From: Pelagimonas sp. | GTDB lineage: Bacteria; Pseudomonadota; Alphaproteobacteria; Rhodobacterales; Rhodobacteraceae | Direction: 5' to 3' | Length of the DNA: 64,000 nt | Assembly: GCA_025210455.1 (NCBI GenBank) | Contig: JAOARQ010000057.1 | Location: 62,001-126,000, forward strand | Part shown: positions 1 to 8,330 of the stretch, in pieces | Layout of the letters: each line of letters begins with the position of its first letter | Numbering within the stretch: the first letter of the stretch is position 1 | Made by a program: the position numbers and the translations under genes | The notes under the pieces: model-generated | Database searches by the model: none | What the model was told of the DNA's origin: nothing | What the model saw: only the letters and a program-made list of their open reading frames with translations

Positions 1-35
1 GCGGACAAACCCCTTATTTTGCCGGGAATCGTGTC

Positions 36-1709
36 ATGGAATTCAAAAAAATCAGTGATGATCTGACGGTTTCACCTCAGATTTCGCCTGCGGATGTGGC
101 GGAAATTGCCAGAGCTGGCTACCGCGCGATTGTTTGTCACCGTCCCGATGGCGAAGGGATGGATCAGCCCAGCTTTGAAGAGATACGCGCCATGGCGCGC
201 GAGGCCGGGCTTGAGGTCGCGTATCAGCCGGTGATCAGCGGCAGGGTTCAGGATGAAGATGCGCAAAGCTTTGGGCAGTTGATGCGCGAACTGCCGGGGC
301 CTGTCTTTGCCTATTGCCGCACCGGGACACGGTCTGCCACGCTTTGGGCGCTGTCGCAGGCGAAGGTGCTGGAGGCCACAACCATTCTGGAGATGGCCAA
401 GTCAGCGGGCTATGACATGGCGGGTGTGGTGCGGCGCATTGTGAATGGTGGCAAAACCCCGACAGATACCGGCGACGCCAAATTCGATGTGGTGATTGTA
501 GGGGGCGGTGCGGCAGGTATCGCGGCGGCTTCAAGCCTGCGGTCGCGCAAACCCGATCTGGATATCGCGATTTTGGACCCGGCGGATGTTCATTATTACC
601 AACCGGGGTGGACCATGGTTGGCGGTGGCGTGTTTGATGCGGATACCACAGCGCGCACCATGGCCAGCCTGATCCCCAAAGGGGTGCGCTGGATTCAGGC
701 GGCGGTGGCGGCCTTTGAACCCGAAAACAACGCCGTGATCCTAGATGGTTGTCGGGTGGTGAAGTATGATCGTCTGGTGGTCTGCCCGGGGCTTAAGCTG
801 GATTGGCATGGCGTCGAAGGTCTGGTGGAGACGCTGGGCAAGAACGGTGTGACCTCGAACTATCGTTATGATCTGGCGCCCTACACCTGGGAACTGGTGC
901 ATGGGATGAAGTCTGGCCGCGCGCTGTTTACCCAACCGCCGATGCCGATCAAATGCGCTGGCGCGCCGCAAAAGGCGATGTATCTTTCTGGTGATCATTG
1001 GTTTCGCACCAATGTTCTTAGAAACATCGACATTCAGTTTATGAACGCCGGCGGGGTGCTGTTCGGGGTGAAGGATTATATCCCGGCGCTGATGAAATAT
1101 GTGCGCAGATATAACGCGTCGCTGAATTTCTTTCATACATTGGTGTCCGTCGATGGCCCTGCAAAGATGGCCACGTTTAAGGTGACGAAACCCGATGAAG
1201 CCCCGCGCGACGTGACGGTTGAGTTCGATATGATGCATGTCTGTCCGCCACAGGTGGCCCCAGATTTCATCCGCGTGTCGCCGCTGGCGGATAGCGCGGG
1301 TTGGGTCGATGTGGATCAGAATACGCTGCGCCATAAATCCTATGATAACATCTGGGCCCTGGGGGATGTGATGAATGCGCCGAATGCCAAGACGGCTGCG
1401 GCGGCCCGCATTCAGGCCCCCATTGTGGCCGAGAATATCTCGGCGGATATCGACGGCGGATCGCCGCGCGCCCTGTACAATGGTTATGGATCTTGCCCGC
1501 TGACGGTCGAAAAGGGCAAAATCGTACTGGCTGAGTTTGGCTATGGCGGCGCGCTGCTGCCCAGTTTCCCCAGATGGGTGATTGACGGCACCAAACCCAC
1601 CCGCGCCGCCTGGATCCTGAAAGAACAGATCCTGCCGCCGGTCTATTGGAAGGCGATGCTGCGCGGCAAAGAATGGCTGGCCAAGCCGGTTGAGATCAAA
1701 GTGGATTAA
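36..1709 (+). CDS. DUF442-type phosphatase-like domain fused to type II sulfide:quinone oxidoreductase
   Basis: This 557-residue protein has two parts. Residues 1 to about 115 form a TIGR01244/DUF442 (Blh-type) domain with the phosphatase-loop motif CRTGTRS, whose Cys is residue 94. Residues about 150 to 557 form an FAD-dependent oxidoreductase that starts with VVIVGGGAAGIAAA. The second part reads like a type II sulfide:quinone oxidoreductase: it has the motif PIKCAGAPQKAMYL (Cys307) and a second Cys403 in HVCPPQVAPDF, the cysteine pair expected to carry the sulfane sulfur. Enzymes of this type oxidise sulfide and pass electrons to the quinone pool at the inner membrane. The upstream control region is cut off by the window edge. 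The SulP transporter with a sulfide-type operator downstream fits a sulfide detoxification role. The role of the N-terminal domain is inferred from similar fusions. Confidence 0.88.
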   Translation: MEFKKISDDLTVSPQISPADVAEIARAGYRAIVCHRPDGEGMDQPSFEEIRAMAREAGLEVAYQPVISGRVQDEDAQSFGQLMRELPGPVFAYCRTGTRSATLWALSQAKVLEATTILEMAKSAGYDMAGVVRRIVNGGKTPTDTGDAKFDVVIVGGGAAGIAAASSLRSRKPDLDIAILDPADVHYYQPGWTMVGGGVFDADTTARTMASLIPKGVRWIQAAVAAFEPENNAVILDGCRVVKYDRLVVCPGLKLDWHGVEGLVETLGKNGVTSNYRYDLAPYTWELVHGMKSGRALFTQPPMPIKCAGAPQKAMYLSGDHWFRTNVLRNIDIQFMNAGGVLFGVKDYIPALMKYVRRYNASLNFFHTLVSVDGPAKMATFKVTKPDEAPRDVTVEFDMMHVCPPQVAPDFIRVSPLADSAGWVDVDQNTLRHKSYDNIWALGDVMNAPNAKTAAAARIQAPIVAENISADIDGGSPRALYNGYGSCPLTVEKGKIVLAEFGYGGALLPSFPRWVIDGTKPTRAAWILKEQILPPVYWKAMLRGKEWLAKPVEIKVD

Positions 1710-1716
1710 GGCAGCC

Positions 1717-2037
1717 TCAAGAGGTGCGGTAGAACTTTCTGCGCGCCTCTTGTTCGATCGCCAGTCGCATTTGCAAATCTGCAAGGTCTTGCATCAGGGA
1801 TTTCTGCTGTGCTGCGTCTGTGCCGGATTTTAGGGCCTGCTGTTTGGCTTCGATCTCTTTTTTCAACTGAATCTCGCGGGGAAGAACCCCGGCATCTGCC
1901 ATGATCGCCATGCCAGCAGAGACGATATCGCCGCCCTGGCGTGTCTCTAGTGGTTTGCCTTGCCCAGTCAGGTTGTCTAGCTGACCTTCGGCTTTGGCTT
2001 TCTGGATTTGATGTTCCGCAAGATCGCGCCACTTCAT
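1717..2037 (-). CDS. DUF1992 (DnaJ-homologue C28-like) protein
   Basis: Small protein of 106 residues whose N-terminus (WRDLAEHQIQKAKAEGQLDN) and following LTGQGKPL segment match the DUF1992 domain, also called the DnaJ homologue subfamily C member 28 conserved domain. Members are often annotated DnaJ-family but lack a J domain, and no HPD motif is visible here. The rest is charged and probably helical, with no signal peptide or membrane segment. I chose the start at 2037 because AAAGGAAAG lies just upstream at normal spacing; an ATG at 2055 is possible but has no such site. The gene converges on the sulfide:quinone oxidoreductase gene and diverges from the SulP transporter. Its molecular function is unknown. 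Confidence 0.8.
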   Translation of the reverse strand: MKWRDLAEHQIQKAKAEGQLDNLTGQGKPLETRQGGDIVSAGMAIMADAGVLPREIQLKKEIEAKQQALKSGTDAAQQKSLMQDLADLQMRLAIEQEARRKFYRTS

Positions 2038-2113
2038 GGGCTTTCCTTTCATCACTGCCTGCTCAGTTTAGCAGAAAGGTCCGCCTTGCTGAAATGGGGA
2101 TGGTGCTTCTTTA

Positions 2114-2132
2114 ATTATTCGAATAATAGAAT
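2114..2132. promoter_or_regulatory. SqrR/BigR-type operator candidate (ATTC-N8-GAAT) over the SulP promoter
   Basis: A perfect 14-bp palindrome, ATTATTCGAATAAT, occupies 2114-2127. Overlapping it, ATTC at 2117-2120 and GAAT at 2129-2132 are separated by eight bases. As I recall, ATTC-N8-GAAT is the consensus bound by the persulfide-sensing ArsR-family repressor SqrR of Rhodobacter, a relative of BigR. The site lies in an AT-rich block about 35 bp upstream of the SulP start, where a TTAATT and TATATC-like promoter could sit, so a bound repressor would block transcription. No arsR-type gene is in the window. The motif is seen directly; the regulator is inferred. Confidence 0.6.
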
Positions 2133-2166
2133 ATATCGTCCGCATCCTCACATGCACAGGTTTGTT

Positions 2167-3909
2167 ATGTCTCTTGATTCTCTTGCCAAACGCTATGGCC
2201 GCTATCTTCCTATCCTGGAATGGTCACGCAGCTATGACCGTGACACGGCGACCTCGGATATTGTGGCGGCGGTGATTGTGACAATCATGCTGATCCCGCA
2301 ATCGCTGGCCTACGCCCTACTGGCTGGGCTGCCAGCTGAAATGGGGTTATATGCTTCGATCCTGCCCTTGGTGGCTTATGCGATCTTTGGCACCTCGCGG
2401 GCGCTGGCTGTGGGGCCGGTGGCGGTTGTGTCGCTCATGACAGCCGCGGCGATTGGCAATCTGGGGCTGACCGATCCGGTCGCAATTGCGCTGGCCGCTG
2501 GAACGCTGGCGTTTATTTCCGGTGTGATCTTGTTGCTGATGGGGGTGCTAAAGCTGGGGTTTCTGGCGAACTTCCTGTCTCATCCGGTGATTGCCGGGTT
2601 TATCACGGCGTCGGGTATTTTGATCGCCACTTCGCAGCTCAAGCATATCTTTGGCGTTGAGGCGCATGGTCATTCGTTGATCACGGTGCTTGGATCGCTG
2701 TTTGCCCATCTGGGGGATGCCAATGGCGTGACGCTGTGGATGGGTATGGCGACTGTGGCCTTCCTGTTTTGGGTGCGCAAAGGGCTAAAGCCTTTGCTGA
2801 TGTCCTGGGGGCTGTCCCCCCGGCTGGCGGATATCGGCGCCAAGGCCGGGCCTGTGGGCACTGTGGCTGTGACCATTCTGCTGACCTGGGCGCTGGGGCT
2901 GGACAAACAGGGGGTCAAGATCGTGGGAGAGGTGCCGCTGGGCCTGCCGCCTGCAACCCTGCCCAGCTTTTCCCCCGCTTTGTGGAGCCAGCTGTTCCTG
3001 TCAGCCGTGCTGATTTCGATCATCGGCTTTGTTGAATCCGTTTCGGTGGCGCAGACACTGGCCGCCAAAAAGCGCCAGCGGATTGTGCCGGATCAGGAGC
3101 TGATCGGCTTGGGGGCCTCCAATGTCGCTTCGGCGATTTCTGGCGGCTACCCGGTGACGGGGGGCTTTGCCCGGTCGGTGGTGAACTTTGATGCGGGATC
3201 GGAAACGCCCGCAGCGGGGGCGTTTACGGCGGTGGGCATCTTACTGGCCGCGCTGCTGTTGACCCCGCTGCTTTATTTCCTGCCCAAAGCGACGCTGGCG
3301 GCGACGATCATCGTTGCAGTGCTGTCTCTGGTTGATTTTTCAATTCTGAAAAAGGCCTGGGGCTATTCGAAAATTGATTTCGCTGCGGTGGCGGCAACGA
3401 TCCTGCTGACTCTGTCGTTGGGGGTCGAGATGGGGGTTTCAGCAGGGGTTTTGATTTCGGTCGCCCTGCATCTTTACAAGACCTCGCGCCCGCATGTGGC
3501 CGAGGTGGGGCTGGTGCCTGACACCCAGCATTTCCGCAATATCCTGCGCCATGATGTTGAGACCAGACCGCATTTGATCACGCTGCGGGTGGATGAAAGC
3601 CTGTATTTCGCCAATGCGCGCTTTCTTGAGGATTATGTGCTGGATCGGGTGACCTGTGACCAGCCGCTGAAACATGTGGTGCTGCAATTCACAGCAGTAA
3701 ACGAGGTGGACATGAGCGCGCTGGAAACGCTGGAAGAGCTAAACCGGCGTCTGGGAGAAATGGGGATTTCTTTGCATCTGTCCGAGGTCAAAGGCCCGGT
3801 GATGGACAGATTGAAACGGTCGCATTTCCTAACAGACCTGACCGGAGAGATCTTTCTGGCGCAGTGGGACGCCTGGGAAAAGCTTTCGCCGGATCGGCAG
3901 GCGTCATAG
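2167..3909 (+). CDS. SulP-family anion permease with C-terminal STAS domain
   Basis: Inner-membrane SLC26/SulP transporter of 580 residues. The N-terminal two thirds hold many hydrophobic helices, beginning with the family signature segment IPQSLAYALLAGLPAEMGLY. The C-terminal about 110 residues look like a STAS domain (VVLQFTAVNEVDMSALETLE). Members move sulfate, bicarbonate or other anions; the substrate cannot be read from sequence. The reading frame is open back to 2008, but an upstream start would place the AT-rich palindrome inside the coding region and adds low-quality sequence, so I prefer ATG 2167, with ATG 2152 as an alternative. Its stop overlaps the end of the convergent phosphoesterase gene by 6 bp. 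The sulfide-type operator in front suggests export or import of a sulfur oxyanion linked to sulfide oxidation. Confidence 0.87.
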   Translation: MSLDSLAKRYGRYLPILEWSRSYDRDTATSDIVAAVIVTIMLIPQSLAYALLAGLPAEMGLYASILPLVAYAIFGTSRALAVGPVAVVSLMTAAAIGNLGLTDPVAIALAAGTLAFISGVILLLMGVLKLGFLANFLSHPVIAGFITASGILIATSQLKHIFGVEAHGHSLITVLGSLFAHLGDANGVTLWMGMATVAFLFWVRKGLKPLLMSWGLSPRLADIGAKAGPVGTVAVTILLTWALGLDKQGVKIVGEVPLGLPPATLPSFSPALWSQLFLSAVLISIIGFVESVSVAQTLAAKKRQRIVPDQELIGLGASNVASAISGGYPVTGGFARSVVNFDAGSETPAAGAFTAVGILLAALLLTPLLYFLPKATLAATIIVAVLSLVDFSILKKAWGYSKIDFAAVAATILLTLSLGVEMGVSAGVLISVALHLYKTSRPHVAEVGLVPDTQHFRNILRHDVETRPHLITLRVDESLYFANARFLEDYVLDRVTCDQPLKHVVLQFTAVNEVDMSALETLEELNRRLGEMGISLHLSEVKGPVMDRLKRSHFLTDLTGEIFLAQWDAWEKLSPDRQAS

Positions 3910-4677
3910 CCGCAAGCGGCCCGTGTCTGTCAGGGCAAAGATACCGTCATCGTCAAACACCGCGGCGGTCAGCGCCCTGCCGCGGCCTGCACCGGTATCT
4001 AGGTTCAGCCGGTTGTGACGCAGATCCGGCGTTTCGACGGGTGTATGGCCATGCACCACAAAAGCCCCGTGATTGCGCTGATCATTGTGAAACTCTTCCC
4101 GGATCCATAGCAGATCGTCTTCTTGCTGAAGATGCAGCGGCAGGCCGGGTTTGATGCCCGCGTGCACAAAGAAATAGCCGGGTTCTTCGTGGTAGAGGGG
4201 CAGCTGCCGTAAAAATTCATAGTGGCTGGGTGGAACTGCGGCGTGCACCCGTTCAAACAGCACCTCTAGCAGATCCTCTTCCATGGGTTTGTCACCGTAG
4301 ACAGACAGCCACTTTAGCTGGGGCACCTCACGCCCAAGCGCGGCAAGATCAATATACGACCCCAATGTTTCCGTGCCGCCGATGCGCTCATGCAGCCAGC
4401 TTAGGCCCGAACGCATGGCAGGATCAAACAGCGCCGCCTCTTCGAGGAAACGCAGGAACAGCCGATCATGGTTGCCTTTGACGAAATGCCAGTCTTTGCC
4501 GTTTTGCTGCCCATGCAAAAAGGTGTCGATCACCCCTTTGCTATCCGGGCCGCGATCCACGAAATCGCCCAGAAAAATAACCCGCGCGTCTGGCCCGCCA
4601 TCACGTTCGATGCGGGCCAGAACGGTCGAAAGCTTATCCAGATGACCGTGGATATCGCCAATGGCGTAAAGCGGCAC
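3904..4677 (-). CDS. PPP-family metallophosphoesterase (serine/threonine phosphatase-like)
   Basis: Cytosolic metallophosphoesterase of 257 residues with the three canonical metal-binding motifs in order: GDIHG (residues 7-11), GDFVDRG (37-43) and GNHDR (68-72), and later histidines in VHAGI and VVHGHTPV. This spacing is typical of PPP phosphatases such as bacterial PrpA-like protein phosphatases and ApaH-type diadenosine tetraphosphatases. Sequence alone does not tell which substrate is used. It starts only 3 bp after the stop of the ClpP-like gene, so the two are very likely cotranscribed. There is no signal peptide. Confidence 0.85.
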   Translation of the reverse strand: MPLYAIGDIHGHLDKLSTVLARIERDGGPDARVIFLGDFVDRGPDSKGVIDTFLHGQQNGKDWHFVKGNHDRLFLRFLEEAALFDPAMRSGLSWLHERIGGTETLGSYIDLAALGREVPQLKWLSVYGDKPMEEDLLEVLFERVHAAVPPSHYEFLRQLPLYHEEPGYFFVHAGIKPGLPLHLQQEDDLLWIREEFHNDQRNHGAFVVHGHTPVETPDLRHNRLNLDTGAGRGRALTAAVFDDDGIFALTDTGRLRL

Positions 4678-4680
4678 AGA

Positions 4681-5274
4681 TCAGGCCAGTTCTGAGGCGT
4701 TTGAGATGATCTTGCCCGCAAGCCCATAGTCGATGGCCTCTGAGGCGGTCAGCCAGAAATCCCGTGCGGTATCGGCAGCGATCTTTTCCGGTGTCTGGCC
4801 TGTGGCCTTGGCAAAAAGCTGGTCAAAGCGATCACGCATGATGCGCAGCTGTTCGGCCTGAATCATCATGTCAGAGACCTGACCGCCGATGCCACCTGAT
4901 GGTTGATGCAGCAAAAAGCGGGTGTTGGGCAGGCAATAGCGGTTTTCAGGCTTGGCCCCCACATAGATCAGCGCGCCCGCGCTGGCGACCCAGCCGGTGC
5001 CGATGGTGCGCACAGTGGGTTTGATAAAGCTGATCACATCATGCACCATATCGCCGCTTTCGACATGGCCGCCGGGCGATGAAATGAACATGTTGATCGG
5101 ATCATCGCTTTCTTCGGCCAGAGCCAAAAGATGGGTTACTGTGCGCTGCGCCAGTTTATCGTCGATCTGCCCGGCCACGATCACATTGCGGCTTTGGAAA
5201 AACAGGGAATCGACGCGCCCACCTGCGGATTGTGTCTCTTCCTTGTTGTCTTCTTTCATAAAAATACGTTCCAT
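4681..5274 (-). CDS. ClpP-like serine peptidase (family S14)
   Basis: A 197-residue S14 peptidase. The catalytic serine is Ser98 in GWVASAGAL and the histidine is His123 in RFLLHQPSGG; the 25-residue spacing equals that of E. coli ClpP (Ser97/His122). Residues 64-72 (ISSPGGHVE) form the expected strand-turn before the active site. The N-terminal about 20 residues are charged and unlike canonical ClpP, so this is probably a second, ClpP-related peptidase rather than the main housekeeping subunit. Start 5274 is preceded by AAAGGA at good spacing; the frame runs open to 5343. It is the first gene of a two-gene unit with the phosphoesterase. No Clp ATPase gene is nearby. Confidence 0.85.
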   Translation of the reverse strand: MERIFMKEDNKEETQSAGGRVDSLFFQSRNVIVAGQIDDKLAQRTVTHLLALAEESDDPINMFISSPGGHVESGDMVHDVISFIKPTVRTIGTGWVASAGALIYVGAKPENRYCLPNTRFLLHQPSGGIGGQVSDMMIQAEQLRIMRDRFDQLFAKATGQTPEKIAADTARDFWLTASEAIDYGLAGKIISNASELA

Positions 5275-5339
5275 GCTCTGGTCCTTTCTGGCCCACGTCC
5301 CAATGCGTGCAGCTAGGCACGAACCGGTGGGATGCGCAA

Positions 5340-5372
5340 GCAAAAGCCCCCCACCTTTGAAAGGCAGGGGGC
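5340..5372 (-). terminator. Rho-independent terminator of serC-serA
   Basis: Read on the minus strand, a GC-rich hairpin between 5372 and 5346 (outer GCCCCC/GGGGGC, inner CCTTT/AAAGG) is followed by TTTTGC. It lies 25 bp past the serA stop and before the ClpP-like gene, so it ends the serCA transcript. Confidence 0.8.
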
Positions 5373-5397
5373 CAAAGATAGGATAAATTCTATCTAT

Positions 5398-6996
5398 TCA
5401 GGCGACGTCAAATTCGACCGGGGTCACCTGCTGGAACATCCCGGTAACCTTCAGCTTGTCGATCACATCCGCTGGCACAGGCGCATCGACATAAAGCAGG
5501 GCAATCGCCCCGCCGCCCACTTCGGCACGGCCAAGGGTAAAGTTCGCGATATTCACGCCGTTTTCACCCATGGTCTGACCCAGCGTACCGATGATACCCG
5601 GCACGTCTTCGTTGGTGGTATAGAGCATGTGACGGCCCACTTCGGCGTCGATATTGATGCCTTTGATCTGAATGAAGCGCGGCTTGCCATCGCTAAAGAC
5701 CGTGCCAGCCACAGACCGTTCGCGATCTTCGGTCACAACAGTCACCTTGATATAGCCATCAAACGAGCCGGATTTGTCCTGATTGGTGGTCGAGATTTTG
5801 ATGCCGCGTTCTTTGGCGATCACCGGCGCTGAGACCATGTTCACATCAGGGTTGGCCTTTTTCATGATACCTGCAACGCCCGCACAGTTCAGGGCTTCCA
5901 GATTCATTTCGGCGGCGACACCATCATACAGAACATTGATGGCCTTGATTGGCTCATCGGTCATCTGACCGGCAAAGGCGCCCAGATGTTCGGCCAGCTT
6001 GATCCATGGCCCCATGACCTTGGCCTCTTCCGCGGTTACAGAAGGCATGTTCAACGCGTTTTCAACCGCACCGGTCAGCAGATAGTTCGACATCTGATCT
6101 GCCACCTGAAGCGCCACGTTTTCCTGCGCTTCGGTGGTGGCTGCGCCAAGGTGTGGGGTGCAGACAACATTTGGCAGGTTGAACAGCGGGTTTTCTTTTG
6201 CGGGCTCTACTTTGAACACATCAAAGGCGGCGCCTGCCACATGGCCGGATTTCAGCAGTTCAGCCAGGGCCTCTTCATCGACCAGGGCACCACGGGCACA
6301 GTTGATGATACGCACACCCTTTTTGGTTTTGGCGAGGGCCTCGGCGCTGAGGATGTTTTCAGTCACACCCGCAATAAAGGGCACATGCAAAGTGATGAAA
6401 TCCGAGCGGCTCAGCAGGGTGTCCAGTTCCACCTTTTCGACCTGCATTTTTTCGGCTTTTTCCTCTGACAGGAAGGGATCATAAGCGATGACCTTCATTT
6501 TCAGCCCGCGCGCCCGGTCGCAGACGATGCCACCAATGTTCCCTGCGCCAATCACACCAAGGGTTTTATTGGTCAGCTCAACGCCCATGAATTTCGACTT
6601 TTCCCATTTGCCAGCATGGGTCGATTCAGAGGCTTCGGGGATCTGGCGAGCAACGGCGAACATCATCGCAATCGCATGTTCAGCGGTGGTGATCATATTG
6701 CCAAACGGGGTGTTCATCACGATCACCCCCTTTTTCGACGCGGCTTCTTTGTCGACATTGTCGGTGCCGATACCCGCGCGGCCCACAACCTTCAGATTGG
6801 TCGCGGCGCCCAGGATGGTGGGCGTGACTTTGGTGGCGGAGCGAATGGCAAGGCCGTCATACTGGCCGATGACCTCTGCCAGTTTTTCTTTGTCTTTGCC
6901 AAGGTCGGGCATGAAATCAACGTCAATGCCACGGTCGCGGAAGATCTGAACAGCGGTTTCAGACAGTTTGTCGGATACGAGAACTTTGGGGGCCAT
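5398..6996 (-). CDS. serA: D-3-phosphoglycerate dehydrogenase
   Basis: First enzyme of serine synthesis: oxidises 3-phosphoglycerate to 3-phosphohydroxypyruvate with NAD. The 532-residue length is that of the long form, with the catalytic and NAD-binding core in the first about 310 residues (GVIGAGNIGG nucleotide loop near residue 150; RGALVDEEAL and PHLGAATTEAQ signatures), an intervening ASB-type domain, and a C-terminal ACT domain (DVPGIIGTLGQTM) likely for serine feedback. Start 6996 has AAAGGA upstream. It follows serC in the same direction after 91 bp that contain a strong hairpin. Regulation by the serC leader probably extends to both genes. Confidence 0.96.
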   Translation of the reverse strand: MAPKVLVSDKLSETAVQIFRDRGIDVDFMPDLGKDKEKLAEVIGQYDGLAIRSATKVTPTILGAATNLKVVGRAGIGTDNVDKEAASKKGVIVMNTPFGNMITTAEHAIAMMFAVARQIPEASESTHAGKWEKSKFMGVELTNKTLGVIGAGNIGGIVCDRARGLKMKVIAYDPFLSEEKAEKMQVEKVELDTLLSRSDFITLHVPFIAGVTENILSAEALAKTKKGVRIINCARGALVDEEALAELLKSGHVAGAAFDVFKVEPAKENPLFNLPNVVCTPHLGAATTEAQENVALQVADQMSNYLLTGAVENALNMPSVTAEEAKVMGPWIKLAEHLGAFAGQMTDEPIKAINVLYDGVAAEMNLEALNCAGVAGIMKKANPDVNMVSAPVIAKERGIKISTTNQDKSGSFDGYIKVTVVTEDRERSVAGTVFSDGKPRFIQIKGINIDAEVGRHMLYTTNEDVPGIIGTLGQTMGENGVNIANFTLGRAEVGGGAIALLYVDAPVPADVIDKLKVTGMFQQVTPVEFDVA

Positions 6997-7057
6997 TGGT
7001 TTGGTCCTTTATGTCGGGTGCCGTCTGGCGGCAGGAATTTGAAAGATGCGAGGTCTG

Positions 7058-7080
7058 CTGCCCGGATCGTGTCCGGGCAG
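7058..7080 (-). other. Intercistronic hairpin between serC and serA
   Basis: CTGCCCGGA at 7058-7066 and TCCGGGCAG at 7072-7080 form a perfect 9-bp stem with a 5-nt loop. It starts 7 bp after the serC stop and has no T run on either strand, so it looks like a processing or stability hairpin, or a weak attenuator that sets the serA:serC ratio, rather than a full terminator. Confidence 0.6.
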
Positions 7081-7087
7081 AGTGCGC

Positions 7088-8233
7088 TTAGGCCTGGGCG
7101 TCAATTTCGGCGTTGAACGCCCATTCGAGCCAGGGCAGCATGGCCTCGATATCAGAGGTTTCCACGGTGCCGCCGCACCAGATCCGCAGACCGGCAGGGG
7201 CGTCACGATAGGCGCCAATGTCCAGCGCCACACCTTCCGCCTCAAGGCGTTTGGCCACAGCTTTGGCAAAGGGGGCACCCTCTTTGATGCGCGCATCTGT
7301 GAACTTCAGGCAGACCGATGTGTTTGACCGGGTCGCCGCTTCCACCGCAAGATTGTCAATCCAATCGCGTGCTTCGCAGAAATCCCAGACCGCTTTGGCA
7401 TTGGCATCGGCGCGGGCCATCAGACCGTTCAGGCCACCAACCGAGCGCGCCCAATCCAGCGCAACCAGATAGTCTTCCACTGCCAGCATCGATGGGGTGT
7501 TGATGGTGGCCCCGGTAAAGATGCCCTCGATCAGCTTGCCACCTTTGGTCAGGCGGAAGATCTTTGGCAGCGGCCATGCAGGCGTATAGCTTTCAAGGCG
7601 TTCGACAGCCCGTGGCGACAGGATCAGCATGCCGTGAGCGGCTTCGCCCCCCAGCACCTTTTGCCAGGAGAATGTTGTCACATCCAGTTTGTCCCAGGGC
7701 AGATCCATCGCGAAGGCCGCTGATGTGGCGTCACAGATAGTCAGACCCTCGCGGTCTGCCGGGATCATGTCGCCATTTTCCACGCGCACACCCGAGGTGG
7801 TGCCGTTCCAGGTAAAGACAACGTCTGTATTGTAATCCACCGCGGCCATGTCAACGATTTCGCCATAATCGGCGGTCTTGACCTCGGCATCGAGTTTCAG
7901 CTGTTTCACTACATCTGTGACCCAGCCCGCGCCAAAGCTTTCCCAGGCGCACATGGTGACTTTGCGTGCGCCCAGCAGCGACCATAGGGCCATTTCAACC
8001 GCGCCGGTATCCGAGGCGGGAACGATGCCGATCTTATAGTCTGCGGGGATGTTCAAAATTTCGCGAGTGCCTTCGATCGCAGCTTTCAGCTTGCCCTTGC
8101 CGACAGCCGCACGGTGCGACCTGCCCAAAGAGGCGTCAGACAGGTTTTCCAGCGAAAACGTGGGAATCTTGGCGCAGGGGCCAGAAGAAAAACGCGGATT
8201 TGCCGGCCGCGTGGCCGGAGCATGTGTAGCCAT
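7088..8233 (-). CDS. serC: Phosphoserine aminotransferase
   Basis: PLP-dependent class V aminotransferase of 381 residues that converts 3-phosphohydroxypyruvate plus glutamate to phosphoserine. The N-terminal segment [11 protein letters not shown] and the PLP-lysine region [17 protein letters not shown] match the alphaproteobacterial SerC group, which is longer than the about 360-residue enterobacterial form. It is first in the operon with serA. The ribosome site GGAAGG lies about 10 nt before the ATG, and the first three codons can pair with an upstream leader segment, so translation initiation is probably regulated. Confidence 0.95.
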   Translation of the reverse strand: MATHAPATRPANPRFSSGPCAKIPTFSLENLSDASLGRSHRAAVGKGKLKAAIEGTREILNIPADYKIGIVPASDTGAVEMALWSLLGARKVTMCAWESFGAGWVTDVVKQLKLDAEVKTADYGEIVDMAAVDYNTDVVFTWNGTTSGVRVENGDMIPADREGLTICDATSAAFAMDLPWDKLDVTTFSWQKVLGGEAAHGMLILSPRAVERLESYTPAWPLPKIFRLTKGGKLIEGIFTGATINTPSMLAVEDYLVALDWARSVGGLNGLMARADANAKAVWDFCEARDWIDNLAVEAATRSNTSVCLKFTDARIKEGAPFAKAVAKRLEAEGVALDIGAYRDAPAGLRIWCGGTVETSDIEAMLPWLEWAFNAEIDAQA

Positions 8234-8330
8234 AATGTGCTAACCTTCCAGATAGATGCCCTTCGTTGGGGAAGGGTGTCCCACTGACGTGGCTACACGA
8301 GGCACGCCCCAAGCGGCAAGTCGCAAAACG
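8234..8330 (-). promoter_or_regulatory. serC leader RNA (regulatory 5' UTR)
   Basis: The minus-strand leader of serC matches the description of the alphaproteobacterial serC RNA motif, whose last stem covers the ribosome binding region. Here GTGTAGCCA, read from 8298 down to 8290, is an exact 9-nt complement of TGGCTACAC at 8232-8224, which overlaps the ATG and next two codons. The same leader segment can instead fold locally (CGTG-tagc-CACG). Between them lies a hairpin at 8259-8276 with arms CCCTTC and GAAGGG. Two exclusive folds suggest control of translation start. The ligand or protein that would act is unknown to me; the distal leader boundary is approximate. Confidence 0.7.

Noticed and set aside
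741-1784. 347-codon frame on the minus strand opposite the sulfide:quinone oxidoreductase gene
   Set aside because: It lies entirely antisense to a clear, well-conserved gene and its translation resembles no protein; a GC-driven shadow frame.
2008-2166. Longer N-terminus for the SulP protein
   Set aside because: The extra residues cover the AT-rich promoter and palindrome and do not look like a transporter N-terminus; starts at 2152 or 2167 are better.
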